Source: Lophius americanus (Eukaryota > Chordata > Actinopteri > Lophiiformes > Lophiidae). Taken from it: a DNA stretch of 64,000 nt. The notes below the pieces were generated by a model. That model saw only the letters and a program-made list of their open reading frames with translations, was not told the DNA's origin and made no database searches. The first letter of the stretch is position 1. Every line of letters starts with the position of its first letter. Positions 1 to 10,134 of this stretch are shown here, one piece after another. The translations under genes were made by a program, and so were the position numbers. The stretch spans positions 8,090,001 to 8,154,000 of the forward strand of contig JBBDHG010000008.1 of the NCBI GenBank assembly GCA_037951165.1, in the 5' to 3' direction.

Positions 1-525
1 TGATAGTGACTATATAACCTCATCTGATTGGTTGTTCATTTAACTTTATAAATGATGAACAACTAATTATTTTTTCTTCGATAAAAGAATGCCAACATGA
101 CTTGAGTCCCTCCGGAGACATATTTGTTTTAACTAGGGGTTGCTGTTTCTCTAACTATAAAATGCTTATAGAGAAATGTTGACATGGTAACTACTGAACA
201 GTAGAATGAACAAAAATGTTACAGTTTCATTAAAATGGCCCCCATCTATCTTTCTTTCTTTTTTTAATAATCCAAATAATAGACAGCAGGGGCAGTGACT
301 GAAGCCTGACCCTTCTTAGCATCCAAGATCAGGCATATTCAGGTTGGCATATAGACTAATGCCATGTATTACCCATTTGACAGACATTTGGAAACATTAA
401 AGAAACTCATTTCTAAAATATTCAGCAACAAAAAATGCATTAATCAGGGTAAATTAATGGCCTGCACGCCTGACTCACTGATACAGTTCTTCGCTGACCT
501 TTGATTCAAAAATCTCGATATTATC
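1..525. other. No gene seen; AT-rich unique DNA
   Basis: I see no coding region, RNA gene or recognisable repeat. There is only a short T-rich run near 245-265. Confidence 0.5.
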
Positions 526-540
526 TTGTATGCAAACGCC

Positions 541-1122
541 TTAAAACGGCCAATTTATGGAAAAACTGAGAAAAATAACTCCATGTATATGTATGATAGT
601 CTTCAGGGGGAAATCCTCATCCATCCACCCAGTCATCCTCCTGCAGTCCTGACAGCAGGCAATAGAGGGCAATCTCCCCCCAAGCAGGCCGTCAGTGGGT
701 GGGGGTCCTGATTGACAGCTGCAGCGTTGGAGGGAAACACAAGGTTGCCTTGAGTTGCCAGACGTCCGTCTGAATAGAAGCTTACATGGCGGAGCTAAGG
801 GTTGAATACACATGCAGCTTTTTGTTAGGGGGAAATAAACACAGGAAGATGCTGCCTCTTCTTTTGCGTCTCCTCGACGAGCTGCTGAGACTCCAGGCAG
901 GATTAAAAGCTTCTGGATTTGTGGCGAGTCACTACTTTTTGGGTTTAGTTTGATTTGCTGCTTGCATTTGTTTGCTCGTTGTGCTTTTGTCATCCTGCTC
1001 TGCAAATATCTAATCAGCTGGCTGTGCAACATAGTTGTAATATTTGCAATATTTTTATGATGGTTCAGCGGCAAAATGCTCTGGCAGACAAAAACGGCAC
1101 AGATGAATGTGTATACAGACAC
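541..1122 (-). other. Unexplained 193-codon open frame, probably non-coding
   Basis: This is the longest open frame in the window that I cannot tie to a mobile element. The predicted product is rich in Cys, Ser and Pro, with no recognisable domain, signal peptide or membrane segment. No splice sites or upstream promoter are evident. The underlying DNA is less AT-rich than its surroundings, which by itself lengthens chance frames. It could be a chance frame, a decayed exon or a non-coding conserved block; chance is most likely. Confidence 0.12.
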
Positions 1123-1700
1123 TGATTAGGATTTTAAACTTTTAATTTATTTTGAATATAAATCTGTTGCACCAATGGCATACAGGTGTCACCACAGCCA
1201 GTGAAAATGTGATGTCACCCATAGCACTAAAAGGACATTCGGTGCTCTCAGCAGAGGGGGGGAATGGGAAAGGCACCACGCTGGCCAGCACAAACATAAT
1301 CTATCCCACTCGCCCCACTCAGACTAACTAAACCAACCAGATTTAACTCTCTGTGGCATTTTTGAAATTGTTACATATATATAGATATATCAGCCATCAA
1401 GTGAACATATTGTCCTTGAATTTTATGTGTTGGAAGCAGGTAAAATAGGGAAGCATAAAATCTGACCAACTTTGAGAAGTATCAAATTGTCATGGCTAGA
1501 TTACTAGTCAAAATAATCCCCAAAATCACAAGTTATGTTGGGTGGTAGGAAGAAGGAAGGACAATCAATTAATTGACAACAGGGTCATGGGGATCAAAGT
1601 GTAGCTAGAGGAAATCTATTGTTGAACAAAAAGTTTATCCTGCTTACGCTACAAAGGTGTCAGAGCAGGGATTTTACTGACAAAAGTGAAAGTAAGGTTA
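1123..1700. other. No gene seen
   Basis: No recognisable feature. There is a short G-run near 1255-1262 and a small TA-rich patch near 1375-1390. Confidence 0.5.
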
Positions 1701-1779
1701 ATGTTAGGTCTGCTCTGTATATAGTCTGTGAACACCTCTCACCCTAAATGGTCACCATTTATTCTATGTAGTGGAACAG

Positions 1780-2004
1780 GAGGGGCCAGAATGGTCAGCA
1801 GCACTTTGTTGCTATTTCTCCTATTATTGTTTTTATCACTGCTGACATTCATATTCTTTTAACAAGCAGATACATTTCTTCTTCTCTTGGTTGTTGCTGT
1901 TCCTTTGTTCCATGTCCTATTGCATGTAGTATTTCTGTCTGTTTTTACAACTTATGCAAATCAACCTTCCCCTTGAGGCAATAAAAGTCTGAACTGAACT
2001 GAAC
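1780..2004 (+). repeat. Retroposon-like 3-prime tail
   Basis: The segment near 1960-2004 reads CCCTTGAGGCAATAAAAGTC and then repeats of CTGAA. Many fish non-LTR retroposons end in a similar 'cccttgagggacaataaa' tail with short tandem repeats. Upstream sequence is T-rich and without a readable protein. The left boundary is a guess, and a chance resemblance is possible. Confidence 0.35.
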
Positions 2005-2320
2005 TACACATTTAAGCCTAGTGTATTACTTACCATGTATCTGTGATTTAAAAGTTAATCTCCGATGCGATAGAATTGTTTCACCAGCAAATTACTGGAG
2101 CCAAGCTATACACATAGAATAAAATTATACCACAAATCACCAACAAGAGGGCAACAAAAAACACTCCATTTAAATAAAAAAAAGTATTAAATAAAGACAT
2201 GATCAACATTCGCTATCTAAATAGCTGAAATGACCAAGACACAAGCAAGTACAGGAACTCTCAAGCGTGCCACTAACACTATCGTTATTAGTATATTAAT
2301 ATAATACTGGTACTAGTCAG
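2005..2320. other. No gene seen
   Basis: AT-rich DNA without a recognisable feature. Confidence 0.5.
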
Positions 2321-2324
2321 GTTC

Positions 2325-2625
2325 AGCAGCAGCTGGAGAGTTCAGTGCATTACATTACTGACTTTGGTCCAGTAGACTGGGGTTCAAATCCCACTCAAAA
2401 GAAGACATGGCAGAATTCCAGTGTGGACCATCAGTGCTACCAGCCTACCCAGCCATATCTGGTGCTGGCCCCAAGCCCGGATAAATGGGAGGGTTCAGGA
2501 AGGCTATCCGACGTAAAAAAAAAAAAAAAAAAACTATACCAAATGCATAAATGCGGAAGAAGAGATCCGCTGTGACAACCCCATAAAATAAAGGGAAAGA
2601 GCTGAAAGAAAAAAAGACTAAAATA
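2325..2625 (+). mobile_element. tRNA-derived SINE with RTE-like tail
   Basis: A tRNA-like head has an A-box-like GAGTTCAGTGCATTA near 2339 and a strong B-box-like GGTTCAAATC at 2381-2390. The body has the fish-repeat signature CCCCAAGCCCGGATAAATGG (about 2470-2489) and a 'CCGACGTAAAA' stretch running into an A-run at about 2516-2533. The tail contains GATCCGCTGTGACAACCCC, which resembles the 3-prime end of fish RTE-type LINEs. Such SINEs are made by RNA polymerase III and mobilised by a partner LINE. Target-site duplications were not resolved. Confidence 0.6.
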
Positions 2626-2732
2626 GGTTAGACAACAGTTGCTGTAGTAACAGGCGGTTTCCATTTCATTTCATTAATAATCTGACTGAACAGTTAGTAA
2701 CTGGTAAAAGCAATCAGGCACACAGGCAGCCT

Positions 2733-2925
2733 ACCTCCGCCCAATGCAACAGTACCCAAAGTTTAGGAAAAATGTATGCAGACTCCTCCATTAATGTCCG
2801 AGTTAATTCCAGCCTCTAAATCTACTTACATCTGCATCAAATTATCTTAGTACCTCTCAAATTCTCAGTAGTTGCCTGTCTCCTGTGCCTTCCACTTTAG
2901 CGTCTCCATTCTTGTGGATCCCTTT
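2733..2925 (+). repeat. Dispersed repeat B, copy 1
   Basis: It starts with CCTCCGCCCA and carries the shared block 'cctccattaatgtc..gagtt' followed by 'ccagcctctaaatct' and, near the end, 'tccactttagcgtctcc'. The same blocks in the same order recur near 3475, 13600 and 16470. No protein is encoded. The family is not one I can name. Confidence 0.6.
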
Positions 2926-2959
2926 CGCATAATCTGTAGACAACGTCCTTGACAGCATA

Positions 2960-3440
2960 TCTAGTCCCAGAGAAGATCCAAGAACTCATTCCGGACTACT
3001 ACGGCAGCATCAGTTTGGGGTCCTAATCACATCAGTGTTCAAAAAGCCTGTGAAGAGCCTGGGGAAGATGTTGGATGGAGCCCTGATTGACAGGGAGGCG
3101 GTCCAGACAACAGAGATGGAACTGAAAACAACAGTGGACAAGTCAGGACTCCTACCGAGGTTCAAGGTATGGATCTATCAACACTATCCTGTGTTTTCTC
3201 TATCCTGTCAAGATTCCTGGTGGCTTTCCAATAGACTAAAGCCACCAGGAACATCACTGAATCCGCAGAAAAAGCGCTATAGTGGTTGTGGATCAAAAGG
3301 GGAGATCCATGGCGTTCCGCTTGAATTCAAGCCGGAAACTGATCATCACCGGTTGAGTCGGCAAGACGAGGTTGTCTGATGATCAAAGACCAGACACACC
3401 CGATGACGATGGGTCAATCACTGATTATGTGTCCAAGCCC
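2960..3440 (+). pseudogene. R2/NeSL-like LINE reverse transcriptase fragment
   Basis: The frame at 3035-3379 contains KPVKSLGKMLDGALID and, further on, DKSGLLPRFKVWIYQH. That pair resembles the post-RT region of a fish LINE family whose proteins typically read 'PVKSLG' and 'DKSGLPGRFKAWIYQH'. Homology weakens after about 3180, where the frame continues with less recognisable sequence. The fragment lacks the catalytic RT core and endonuclease, so it is dead. It is flanked by two copies of repeat B. The clade is tentative; only the LINE character is fairly secure. Confidence 0.55.
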
Positions 3441-3474
3441 CACCAGCTAAATGCAGAGGGTGTTTCTCAAAACA

Positions 3475-3596
3475 AAAAAAGGTTGAGGAGAGATTCATGC
3501 AGATTCATCCATTATTGTCTGAGTAGTTGCCAGCCTCTTAATCTACCAAAAAAATCTCTGAGTATCTCTCAGATTCTCTATAAGTGTCAAGCTGAT
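3475..3596 (+). repeat. Dispersed repeat B, copy 2, left part
   Basis: It shares 'attcatgcagattcatcc', 'gccagcctcttaatctacc' and 'tctcagattctctataagtg' with the other B copies. It stops abruptly at about 3596, where a gypsy-type element begins, and its right part seems to resume near 4795. Confidence 0.6.
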
Positions 3597-3840
3597 ACAA
3601 CAGGAGATACCACAAATCCAAGGAACAAAACGGAAGTTGCATGGAACTCGCACTTCTCTGCCATGACAAACAACTGATGGTGGAGAAGGCGCTGGAGAAC
3701 TTGTCGGACATGTTGAACATGGCTCCTCTCATCCGGAGAGAAGATGAGGGTATCGTGACACGAATGAGTTGAGCATCTCTCTGAGAACATCAATCACAAG
3801 AGCTTGAAACATAGCTGAGGCATTCGAAAGTCCGCGGGAA
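3590..3840 (-). pseudogene. Ty3/gypsy reverse transcriptase fragment
   Basis: One frame has GLSNASAMFQALVIDVLREM, the Ty3/gypsy RT motif normally preceded by 'MPF'. A second frame continues with LIFSPDERSHVQHVRQVLQR, then CEFHATSVLFLGFVVSP. The catalytic Y-x-D-D region between these blocks is damaged by a small deletion and frame change near 3750-3765. RNase H and integrase do not follow. In a live element this domain copies the RNA genome into DNA; this piece cannot. Confidence 0.8.
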
Positions 3841-3844
3841 GATC

Positions 3845-4556
3845 CAAGGGGGTGATCGAGTCTTTGATTGTGTCCGAAAATCCCGAAATGAAAGTGTCGC
3901 GGAGAGCGCCGGAGTTCCATCCACTGTCCGCTGCTAGGGTACAGAACTCAATGGCGTATTCGGTAACATGGCAACCTCCCTGTCTCTGACCGGCCAGAGC
4001 CCTTGCAGCTTCCAGACCGGGAGCGGTGTGGTCTAAAATCTCACTTAGAGTGTAAATAAAAACCCGGAGTGACTGGCACACCTGGGAATTCCGAGCCCAC
4101 TCTGATGTCGCCCACGCTTCTACACATCCTGAGAGTAGTGAGTTCATGAATGTCACTTTGGACCATTCGGTAGGAAATGAGTGGGCTTGTATCGCAAAAA
4201 GGCCCGGCAGTTACCGAAACTCCCAAACTGTTTGGGCTTGGCCAGGTTGAGACTGGAGGCACGGTAAGAACTTGACGCTGGAGTACAATCTGACCGCTGG
4301 AGTAGAATCACAGCTGAGGAACAGGCGCAGCAGCAGCCGGAGATGAGAGAAACCGGGAATCCAAGCTACTCACCAGCTGCAGGAACTGGGGTGAGTGACC
4401 TTGGTTTCGATGGATGCTTGAAACTTGCCATGTCTGTCCGTTAAATCCCTCACTCCTCTGTACACCGCGGACATCTGTTCCTCGTGCCGTTTGGGCTTGC
4501 ACTGATCGCAGAGAGCAACATGCGGTGGGTTCAAGTCAGCTGGATCCACTATGGCC
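3845..4556 (-). pseudogene. Ty3/gypsy gag relic
   Basis: The reading frame starts near 4550 with an ATG apparently changed to GTG (VDPADLNPPHVAL). The capsid-type part near 3850-4160 contains AWATSEWARNS, ALAGQRQGGCHVTEYAIEF and AADSGWN, as in gypsy gag. Frames change around 4150 and 4300, so at least two frameshifts are needed to read it through. No zinc knuckle remains, because the right end is fused by deletion to RT sequence near 3840. Gag forms the particle that packages element RNA. Confidence 0.78.
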
Positions 4557-4569
4557 AGATCATAATGTC

Positions 4570-4795
4570 AAGCTGGTACCACAGTTAGGATCCAAAATCA
4601 CAACTTCAAGCACGTCTAGTGAATCAGTCTCTTTACTAGGTAAAGGCAGGCAACAAGGGAACAACACGATCTGGCACAGTTCGAGAGCACAGATTAAATA
4701 CACTGGGAGGCAGGGATTAACAAGAAGCAGGTGGTGACAATCAGAGCGGAGGAGCAACAGTAAAGAATGTGAAAACTAAACAACTAATAACAAGC
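4570..4795 (-). repeat. Probable 5-prime LTR of the gypsy relic
   Basis: On the minus strand, immediately upstream of gag, there is a TATTTAA box (about 4693-4699) followed by TGCTCTCGAACTGTGCCAGATCG, which resembles the transcribed part of many fish gypsy LTRs. The boundaries are approximate and no matching right-hand LTR was found. Confidence 0.5.
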
Positions 4796-4870
4796 ATGCC
4801 AATAACTGCTTGCCCCACACGCTTCCACACGCTTCCACTTCAGTGTCTATGTTCAGCCCAGGCTGAAGGC
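4795..4870 (+). repeat. Dispersed repeat B, copy 2, right part
   Basis: The block CTTCCACTTCAGTGTCTATG followed by TTCAGCCCA matches the right half of B copies 1 and 3. It appears to be the continuation of the B copy broken at 3596. Confidence 0.5.
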
Positions 4871-5490
4871 TCTGCTCCGAATTAATGGTCACTTTACTCT
4901 TCTCGTAATTTATTCATATTTTCCTTTATCTTGTTATTTTTGACCATAATGCACTTTTCACTTTTCAAATTACTGCACACCTAAATTGCATAACCCCACG
5001 ATGGTTTAATCTCAGATGTTGGGAGTGTAACACAAAAGTGAGAAAAGTAGGATGACATGAAAGTAATATGAGCAATTTCTTCACCATGAAATACTATTTA
5101 TAATAAACCCACATCTAAAGTGAAGTGTGAATAACAGTAGCGATTATAGAGATGTGGATGTAGTCTGCAAAAATTTAAGCTTTTCCAACAGCGATTCTGC
5201 CTCTCTGAGCCAGGAGAAGTGGAAGTTATAACTGTGGCTGTACCTCTGCATGACTATTTGAATGCATTGCCTTGCAGATTAATGCTCAACCCCCACTCTT
5301 TTAGCAGTTTCCTGTTGTCCACCCAAGACCAACCCTGACTTTTTAAACTAACGCCTTGATTCCACTGGGAGTTTTGCAGTGTCTTTATCCACACCGGACT
5401 CATCTCAGAAGAAGAGCGTAAATCTAGACGTAATGTTGATGTGGATGGAGGAGGGAATTCAGGAGGATTAGACCAAGAAAGACCAATCAA
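4871..5490. other. No gene seen
   Basis: AT-rich DNA, then a more mixed segment from 5240. Minus-strand open frames here do not resemble a known protein. Confidence 0.45.
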
Positions 5491-5494
5491 ACTC

Positions 5495-6112
5495 AAAGTA
5501 ACTCCTGGTTTGCAAAAGCTTTCTCAAACTAAACAGCAATAAAACTGAGGTTCTCCTTGTTGGCTCCAAAAAAAACTCTGGCCAACACCAGAGTGAAAAC
5601 ACCTTCCCCCCCACTGTGGACAATTCAATTGTTTCTGCCTCCCCCCATGTCAAGAGTCTGGGTGTAATCCTCGACAGCACCTTATCTTTTCGAAGCACAC
5701 ATGAATTGTATAATTCAGTCTGAATATTTCCACATATGCATTATCAACCGTCTCTGCCAGTCACGGCCATCAGAGTCCATGCCCTAGTCACCCTCCACAT
5801 TGATTACTACAACTGCCCCCTCTCTGATCTTCCTATCAAGCTCCTCCTTAAATTGGTTCAGAACTCTGCTTCCCGTATCATTACCAGAACCTCTTCCATA
5901 GAAAGCACCATCCCTTTCTCCAACAACTTCTATGGCTCACTGTCAAATACCTCCATAACATTGCACCTCTGTACCTCTCTGCCCTTCTTCTTCCCCACAT
6001 ACCTTACCGTACTCTCCTTTCATCTTCTCCATGCTCCTCACTACACCTACTGCCCATTCATCTTTTATGGGGTCCAGAAGTTTCAGCTTTTCCAACCTGA
6101 AAACTCATGTTT
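5495..6112 (+). pseudogene. L2-like LINE reverse transcriptase C-terminal relic
   Basis: Readable blocks in order are LNSNKTEVLLVGSKK (near 5527), HVKSLGVILDSTLSF (near 5648) and, in another frame, YYNCPLSDLPIKLLLKLVQN SASRII (near 5800). These match the region after the RT palm of L2/Maui-like fish LINEs: 'LNSSKTE', 'LGV.lD..l.F' and 'DYCN.LL.GlP...l..Lq.vQNsAARii'. The N-terminal RT core and endonuclease are absent, and several frame changes are needed. It is a truncated, dead copy on the plus strand. Confidence 0.65.
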
Positions 6113-6162
6113 TTAAACTCGCCTATTCTGTGTGATTGCTCTAGTTTGATTTTTTATTTATT

Positions 6163-6912
6163 TCCCTGAAAATTCTGGGATATTATGGAATCGTCATTGT
6201 TGCCACCTCGTCTGCCGCCAGGTCCGCCTGCCAATCTTTCATGTTTGCGCGATAAATCATAGCTATTTCATGGATACTTTCATTATACTTCCCCCTGGGG
6301 TAACCCAGGGGAAGGTCTATGGTCTACGGTCATAACTTCCTAACTGTCGGTCCCATTTAGTCCAAATTCAATGCATATTAAGTATCAAGTAGACCTATCT
6401 TTTTTGCGTCATATTTTACTACAATACTATAAAAGTTCATATTTTACTATAAAAGGTTCATATTTTACTATAAAAGTTCATATTTTACTCACTAGGGGTA
6501 AAAAGAAAAATCCAGTTTGAGGAAGAACTGGATTGGTTTTGGGAAGATTAGTTGTTAGACATGATTCTGACAGAAGTTGGTGCTTTACCTCCACATGCTT
6601 TTGGGCCGTAAATTCTCGATCATTGATCAGATTTTGTCAGAATTTGGCGCATATGGATCTACTTTACTGGCGCATATGAGGTCATCTATCTTGTTTATAT
6701 CATCTTTTACCCATGTTTTATTATAATATTTCAAACTTTGCTGACTTCGGTAAGCCTTTTTTTTATTTTTTACCAGAAATACTCCGAAAATAGCTTCACA
6801 TTTAATATAAGGAGTTCAATCAGGGGGATTGCTTTTACAATAAAAGGGATTGGGGACTTTTCTGGGATATACCACAGCTGTCGGAAACAAGAGCATAGGC
6901 CTGGTTTTATAT
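6163..6912 (+). repeat. Dispersed repeat A, copy 1
   Basis: It begins with CCCTGAAAATTCTGGGATAT and TATGGAATCGTCATTG, and ends with GGGGACTTTTCTGGGATATA followed by GCATAGGCCTGG. Internal modules have the 'CACTAGGGG', 'CATATGAATC' and 'TCATATTTTACT' words found in the other A copies. It does not encode a protein. A 20-bp tandem patch lies inside it at 6426-6490. Confidence 0.7.
6426..6490 (+). repeat. Short tandem repeat, about 20 bp x 3
   Basis: The unit ACTATAAAAGTTCATATTTT occurs three times, the middle copy with one extra G. The unit derives from the 'CTAAAAGTTCATATTTTACT' word of repeat A, so this is a local expansion inside copy 1. Confidence 0.85.
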
Positions 6913-7615
6913 TCAATTGAACTATTTTGTACTTTTATTTTGTTACTTTTTGATCGAAATGAACGACATACACTAGGAATTAGAGAGGAAATAGAAGAAG
7001 GTAAAAATGTTATGGCAAGATGTGTCCTGTCTGTGACTCTTTTGACTTTTCATCCTCTTGATAATATGTCCTATTCTGTTTCTGTCAACATTAATAAATA
7101 GTTATGATGACATCTAGAACAGTATAACATTTTCCAAAAGGTTTTTTGAATTCCTTTTCTTTGTAACTTATCAATAAAAAATTGTCTATAACGTCTGTCT
7201 ATTCTGGCAGCAGTTAGTGGAAGAAAATAAAAGTACATACACAGTAGCCTAAAAGAGAGTGAATGCATTGTTCATGTCTGGTATTGATTCTCCTATCAAA
7301 ATCAATGCTTTCAAAAGGATGGAGGCTTGGCGTATGGTAAACTAAGTTTTCGATCGGCTCGTTTCTATTGCAGGAAAGAAAAGATCTCTCTCTCTCTTTA
7401 CGTCAACCTGTCGGCAAACCTTTCCTTCATTTCCCCTGGAGTCTTTGATTGATTGACAGAGTGTGTGTTGTGGTGCGATTAGCAGAAATGAGGATCCATG
7501 CATTGTTAACATGGAGGATTAGCTGTAGGCAAACAAACCCATCAACCAATGGGCTTATGAGGTTGGGTACACCATGAGCAAGTTGCCAGTTCATCAGAGG
7601 GCCAGCACTTGGAGA
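6913..7615. other. No gene seen
   Basis: AT-rich unique DNA with a CT run near 7385-7398. Confidence 0.45.
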
Positions 7616-7619
7616 TACA

Positions 7620-7900
7620 CAACCATTTTTGCTTTCATCCACATCTACAGGCAATTTAGTGTCACGAATTCAGCAATATTGCACGTTGTTAGACTGTGGA
7701 AGGAAGCTGGGCAGAATCGACGCAAGAAAGAAGAGAGAGCAAGACGAACAAATAGACGAAAAAAAAATCACACAGTCATTCACATTTACAGGCAAGGACG
7801 AGTCACCAATTCCACCATTACCTGTTTCGACTGTGGGAGGAACACAGAGTACCTGGAGAAAAAACACCCAAACATGGGAATAACATGCTAATAACCTGCC
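7620..7900 (+). repeat. Common fish dispersed repeat, internally duplicated
   Basis: Two diverged copies of one unit follow each other. Both contain 'cacat.tacaggcaa', then 'gtcac.aattc', then 'gactgtgg.agga'. The second continues with GGAGAAAAAACACCCAAACA and AACATGC. These are the landmarks of a very common teleost repeat, usually read as 'gactgtgggaggaaaccggagtaccc' and 'aacatgcaaactc'. Neither copy has a coding frame of interest. Confidence 0.55.
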
Positions 7901-8235
7901 TGCTTAATGTTTGGTTTGGGAACACCCTTACTCTGAAAAGATATGAATGCTATAGGCAAAGCTAGCAAAGGGTTGTTTAGTCACAAATATTAAAACTACA
8001 GTCAATGCTAGTGTTAATCTAACACAGTGGTTATCAATGAAAACATTCATTTGTACTGTGCCTACATAAAAAGTGTCACATTTCAATACATATCAATGAG
8101 GAGATTGGGAAAATGTCCCTTGTAGCAAAAAATGAAAAATAAATGGCCACACTTTACTCAGTACTAATCTGTGGGCCCATTTAAACACTACTGCTACTTG
8201 TGGATTGAGAGTTTTGATACCTTTAAAGAATTTGT
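7901..8235. other. No gene seen
   Basis: AT-rich unique DNA. Confidence 0.45.
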
Positions 8236-8716
8236 ATTCAGGAAAAGTTTGGGATATTATGGAATTATCATTGCGTCCGCAACTGCCGTAAATCCTTCGT
8301 GTTAATGCAATTACTCAAAAAGTTTTTCAAGGATCATTTTCAAATTATATACCCAAATGGACCTTAGTGCGGAGAAATACTGGACTGATTTTGGGAAATA
8401 TCGATCGTATTTTTACGACACCAGGGAGAGATTTATCTCCAAATGTTATTCTGATTTAGTCCACATTTGGTGAATATGAATCGACTCGAGGAGATCTTTA
8501 TCGCATATATCATATTTAACTAATAATAGTTAATAGTTAATACCATTAACTATTAATAGTTAATGTTTTACTTACTAGGGAATTTTTTTTTTGGCCATAA
8601 CTTCACATTTCATTTCAGGAGTTTAATCAGTCAAATTGCTTGTACAATTCCGAGAATGTGAGACTTTTTTGGGATATACCCTTGATGTCGGGGACGGCGG
8701 CATAGGCTCAGATTTA
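8236..8716 (+). repeat. Dispersed repeat A, copy 2
   Basis: The left end has TTTGGGATATTATGGAATTA and the right end TTGGGATATACCCTTGATGT followed by CGGGGACGGCGGCATAGG. In between are the shared words 'gttaatgcaattactcaaaa', 'ggaccttagtgcgga', 'ttggtgaatatgaatc' and 'ttactaggg'. It is shorter than copies 1 and 3, with fewer internal modules. A perfect 12-bp inverted repeat lies at 8530-8556. Confidence 0.7.
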
Positions 8717-10080
8717 ATGTCTTTATCATCTGGTTTTGATTTCCCAGAATACGTATGAAGAATCATGAAACATTATTAAAAAGATAGTAAGAAAGAATCT
8801 GCCAAAATGAACTATAAAACAAACAAAATGATCCGAATACGCTATTCCTGCCTTTTCCCACTTCCATACTCAGGTTTTCTTCAGCGATTATTTCTAAAAA
8901 AATTCAAACAAGCTGTAGGAACAGGGGAATTGTTGATCCTCTTCTGATGTTGTTCCGGTGAAGAAAGCAGACAAAGAATGTGAAAGTAGGGTGGAGATTT
9001 ATAAATCTCTGCTAAGAGCTGAGATATGTTTAGGTGGAGAGTTTTGTGGGAGGATGCTCCAGGGGATTTTCATGATAAATGGTGCTACAGGGATGCTGTG
9101 TGTAGTTTGAGACAGAAGTACTGTTTGCTGAATAGCGAAGATGTTTTTCTTACAGCTATGTGTAATGAGTTTCCCGTAGGGGCTCACACTTTTGGGCTGA
9201 ATGCTCTTCATGTACATGGAGGAACGGCTGAATTGGATCCGTCACTGCATTTCTGTCCTGTTTTTCTTAAAACAACTACTTTGGAAATACACATCTGTCC
9301 TCTGAGGTTCAAACTAATAAAAACTGACCTTGTGTTTAATTGGATTCCATTTTAGAATTATAACACATCTTTAAAAAGTTTAATGAACCTGAAAGCCTGA
9401 AAAACATTGTTCTCTGTGGCTTTCCATTATATGACTCACACTGACTGAATATTCCTGTTGGGTCCTGATTGAATTTCAAAACCAAGACATTGGAGACAGA
9501 GACAACTACAGATGACACAAATCCTGCCTGCCTGTCTTCTTATCAGTGTTACTGACTTTATTATAGCGTATTTTGTGGATGTATACATGATGTATGCATC
9601 TCTGTTAGGATCTATGTTTTCCTCTGAGCTTGAATTTATATAATGTGAATTATGTTTCAATCCATAACTTTTATGTATTGGAAGGCAACATTTTGATATT
9701 TACCTCTGCCTATCGTGTTATGTTTTTGCTATAATTGGTTTTTCCACCTGTTCGCAGGTAGAAAAACAATTGTATTTGATGAAATCTGTATAGGATGAGT
9801 ATGTGCCAAGAAACCATCCACAAGATTCTGCCAATAATCCGAATCATAATCTGGCATTATTTTTGTTTAAAATGATTCTTTACCATTGGGGTAATTGCAA
9901 AATGTTTGCCTCTATGTTTAATGGTAAAATCTGAAAGTTTTGTATGAACGCGATACAATGACACCCCAATCACTTTGGGGATAACTAACTATCTAGTAGT
10001 AACTAGAATAGAAACTAGTTATAGGGATAATATTATCATTATTATTTTAATATATAATAATATTGGACTATTCCTATTCA
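8717..10080. other. No gene seen; one imperfect hairpin
   Basis: Unique AT-rich DNA. The 109-codon plus frame at 9026-9355 has no family resemblance. An imperfect inverted repeat with a TTCG loop lies at about 9733-9770. Confidence 0.45.
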
Positions 10081-10089
10081 CGGAAAAAA

Positions 10090-10131
<42 letters not shown>
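10090..10131. repeat. TA dinucleotide microsatellite
   Basis: An almost pure run of TA repeats, with looser TA-rich sequence to about 10180. Confidence 0.95.

Positions 10132-10134
<3 letters not shown>

Larger units (their letters stand above)
3590..4795 (-). mobile_element. Deleted Ty3/gypsy LTR retrotransposon
   Basis: Reading down the minus strand, the order is an LTR-like segment, a gag relic and then a short reverse-transcriptase piece. Protease, most of RT, RNase H, integrase and the second LTR are missing. The element lies inside repeat B, whose halves flank it at 3475-3596 and about 4795-4865. Gag and RT motifs are of the type common to fish Ty3/gypsy elements. It is non-functional. 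Exact termini and target-site duplications were not resolved. Confidence 0.75.

Noticed and set aside
2339..2390. Possible functional tRNA gene
   Set aside because: A- and B-box-like words are present but there is no cloverleaf, and the SINE body follows directly.
4414..4737. Plus-strand 107-codon frame
   Set aside because: It is antisense to the gypsy gag start and LTR.
9733..9770. Rho-independent terminator
   Set aside because: There is no bacterial gene context anywhere in the window.
10090..10131. Origin-like AT-rich unwinding element
   Set aside because: It is a plain TA microsatellite without other supporting signals.
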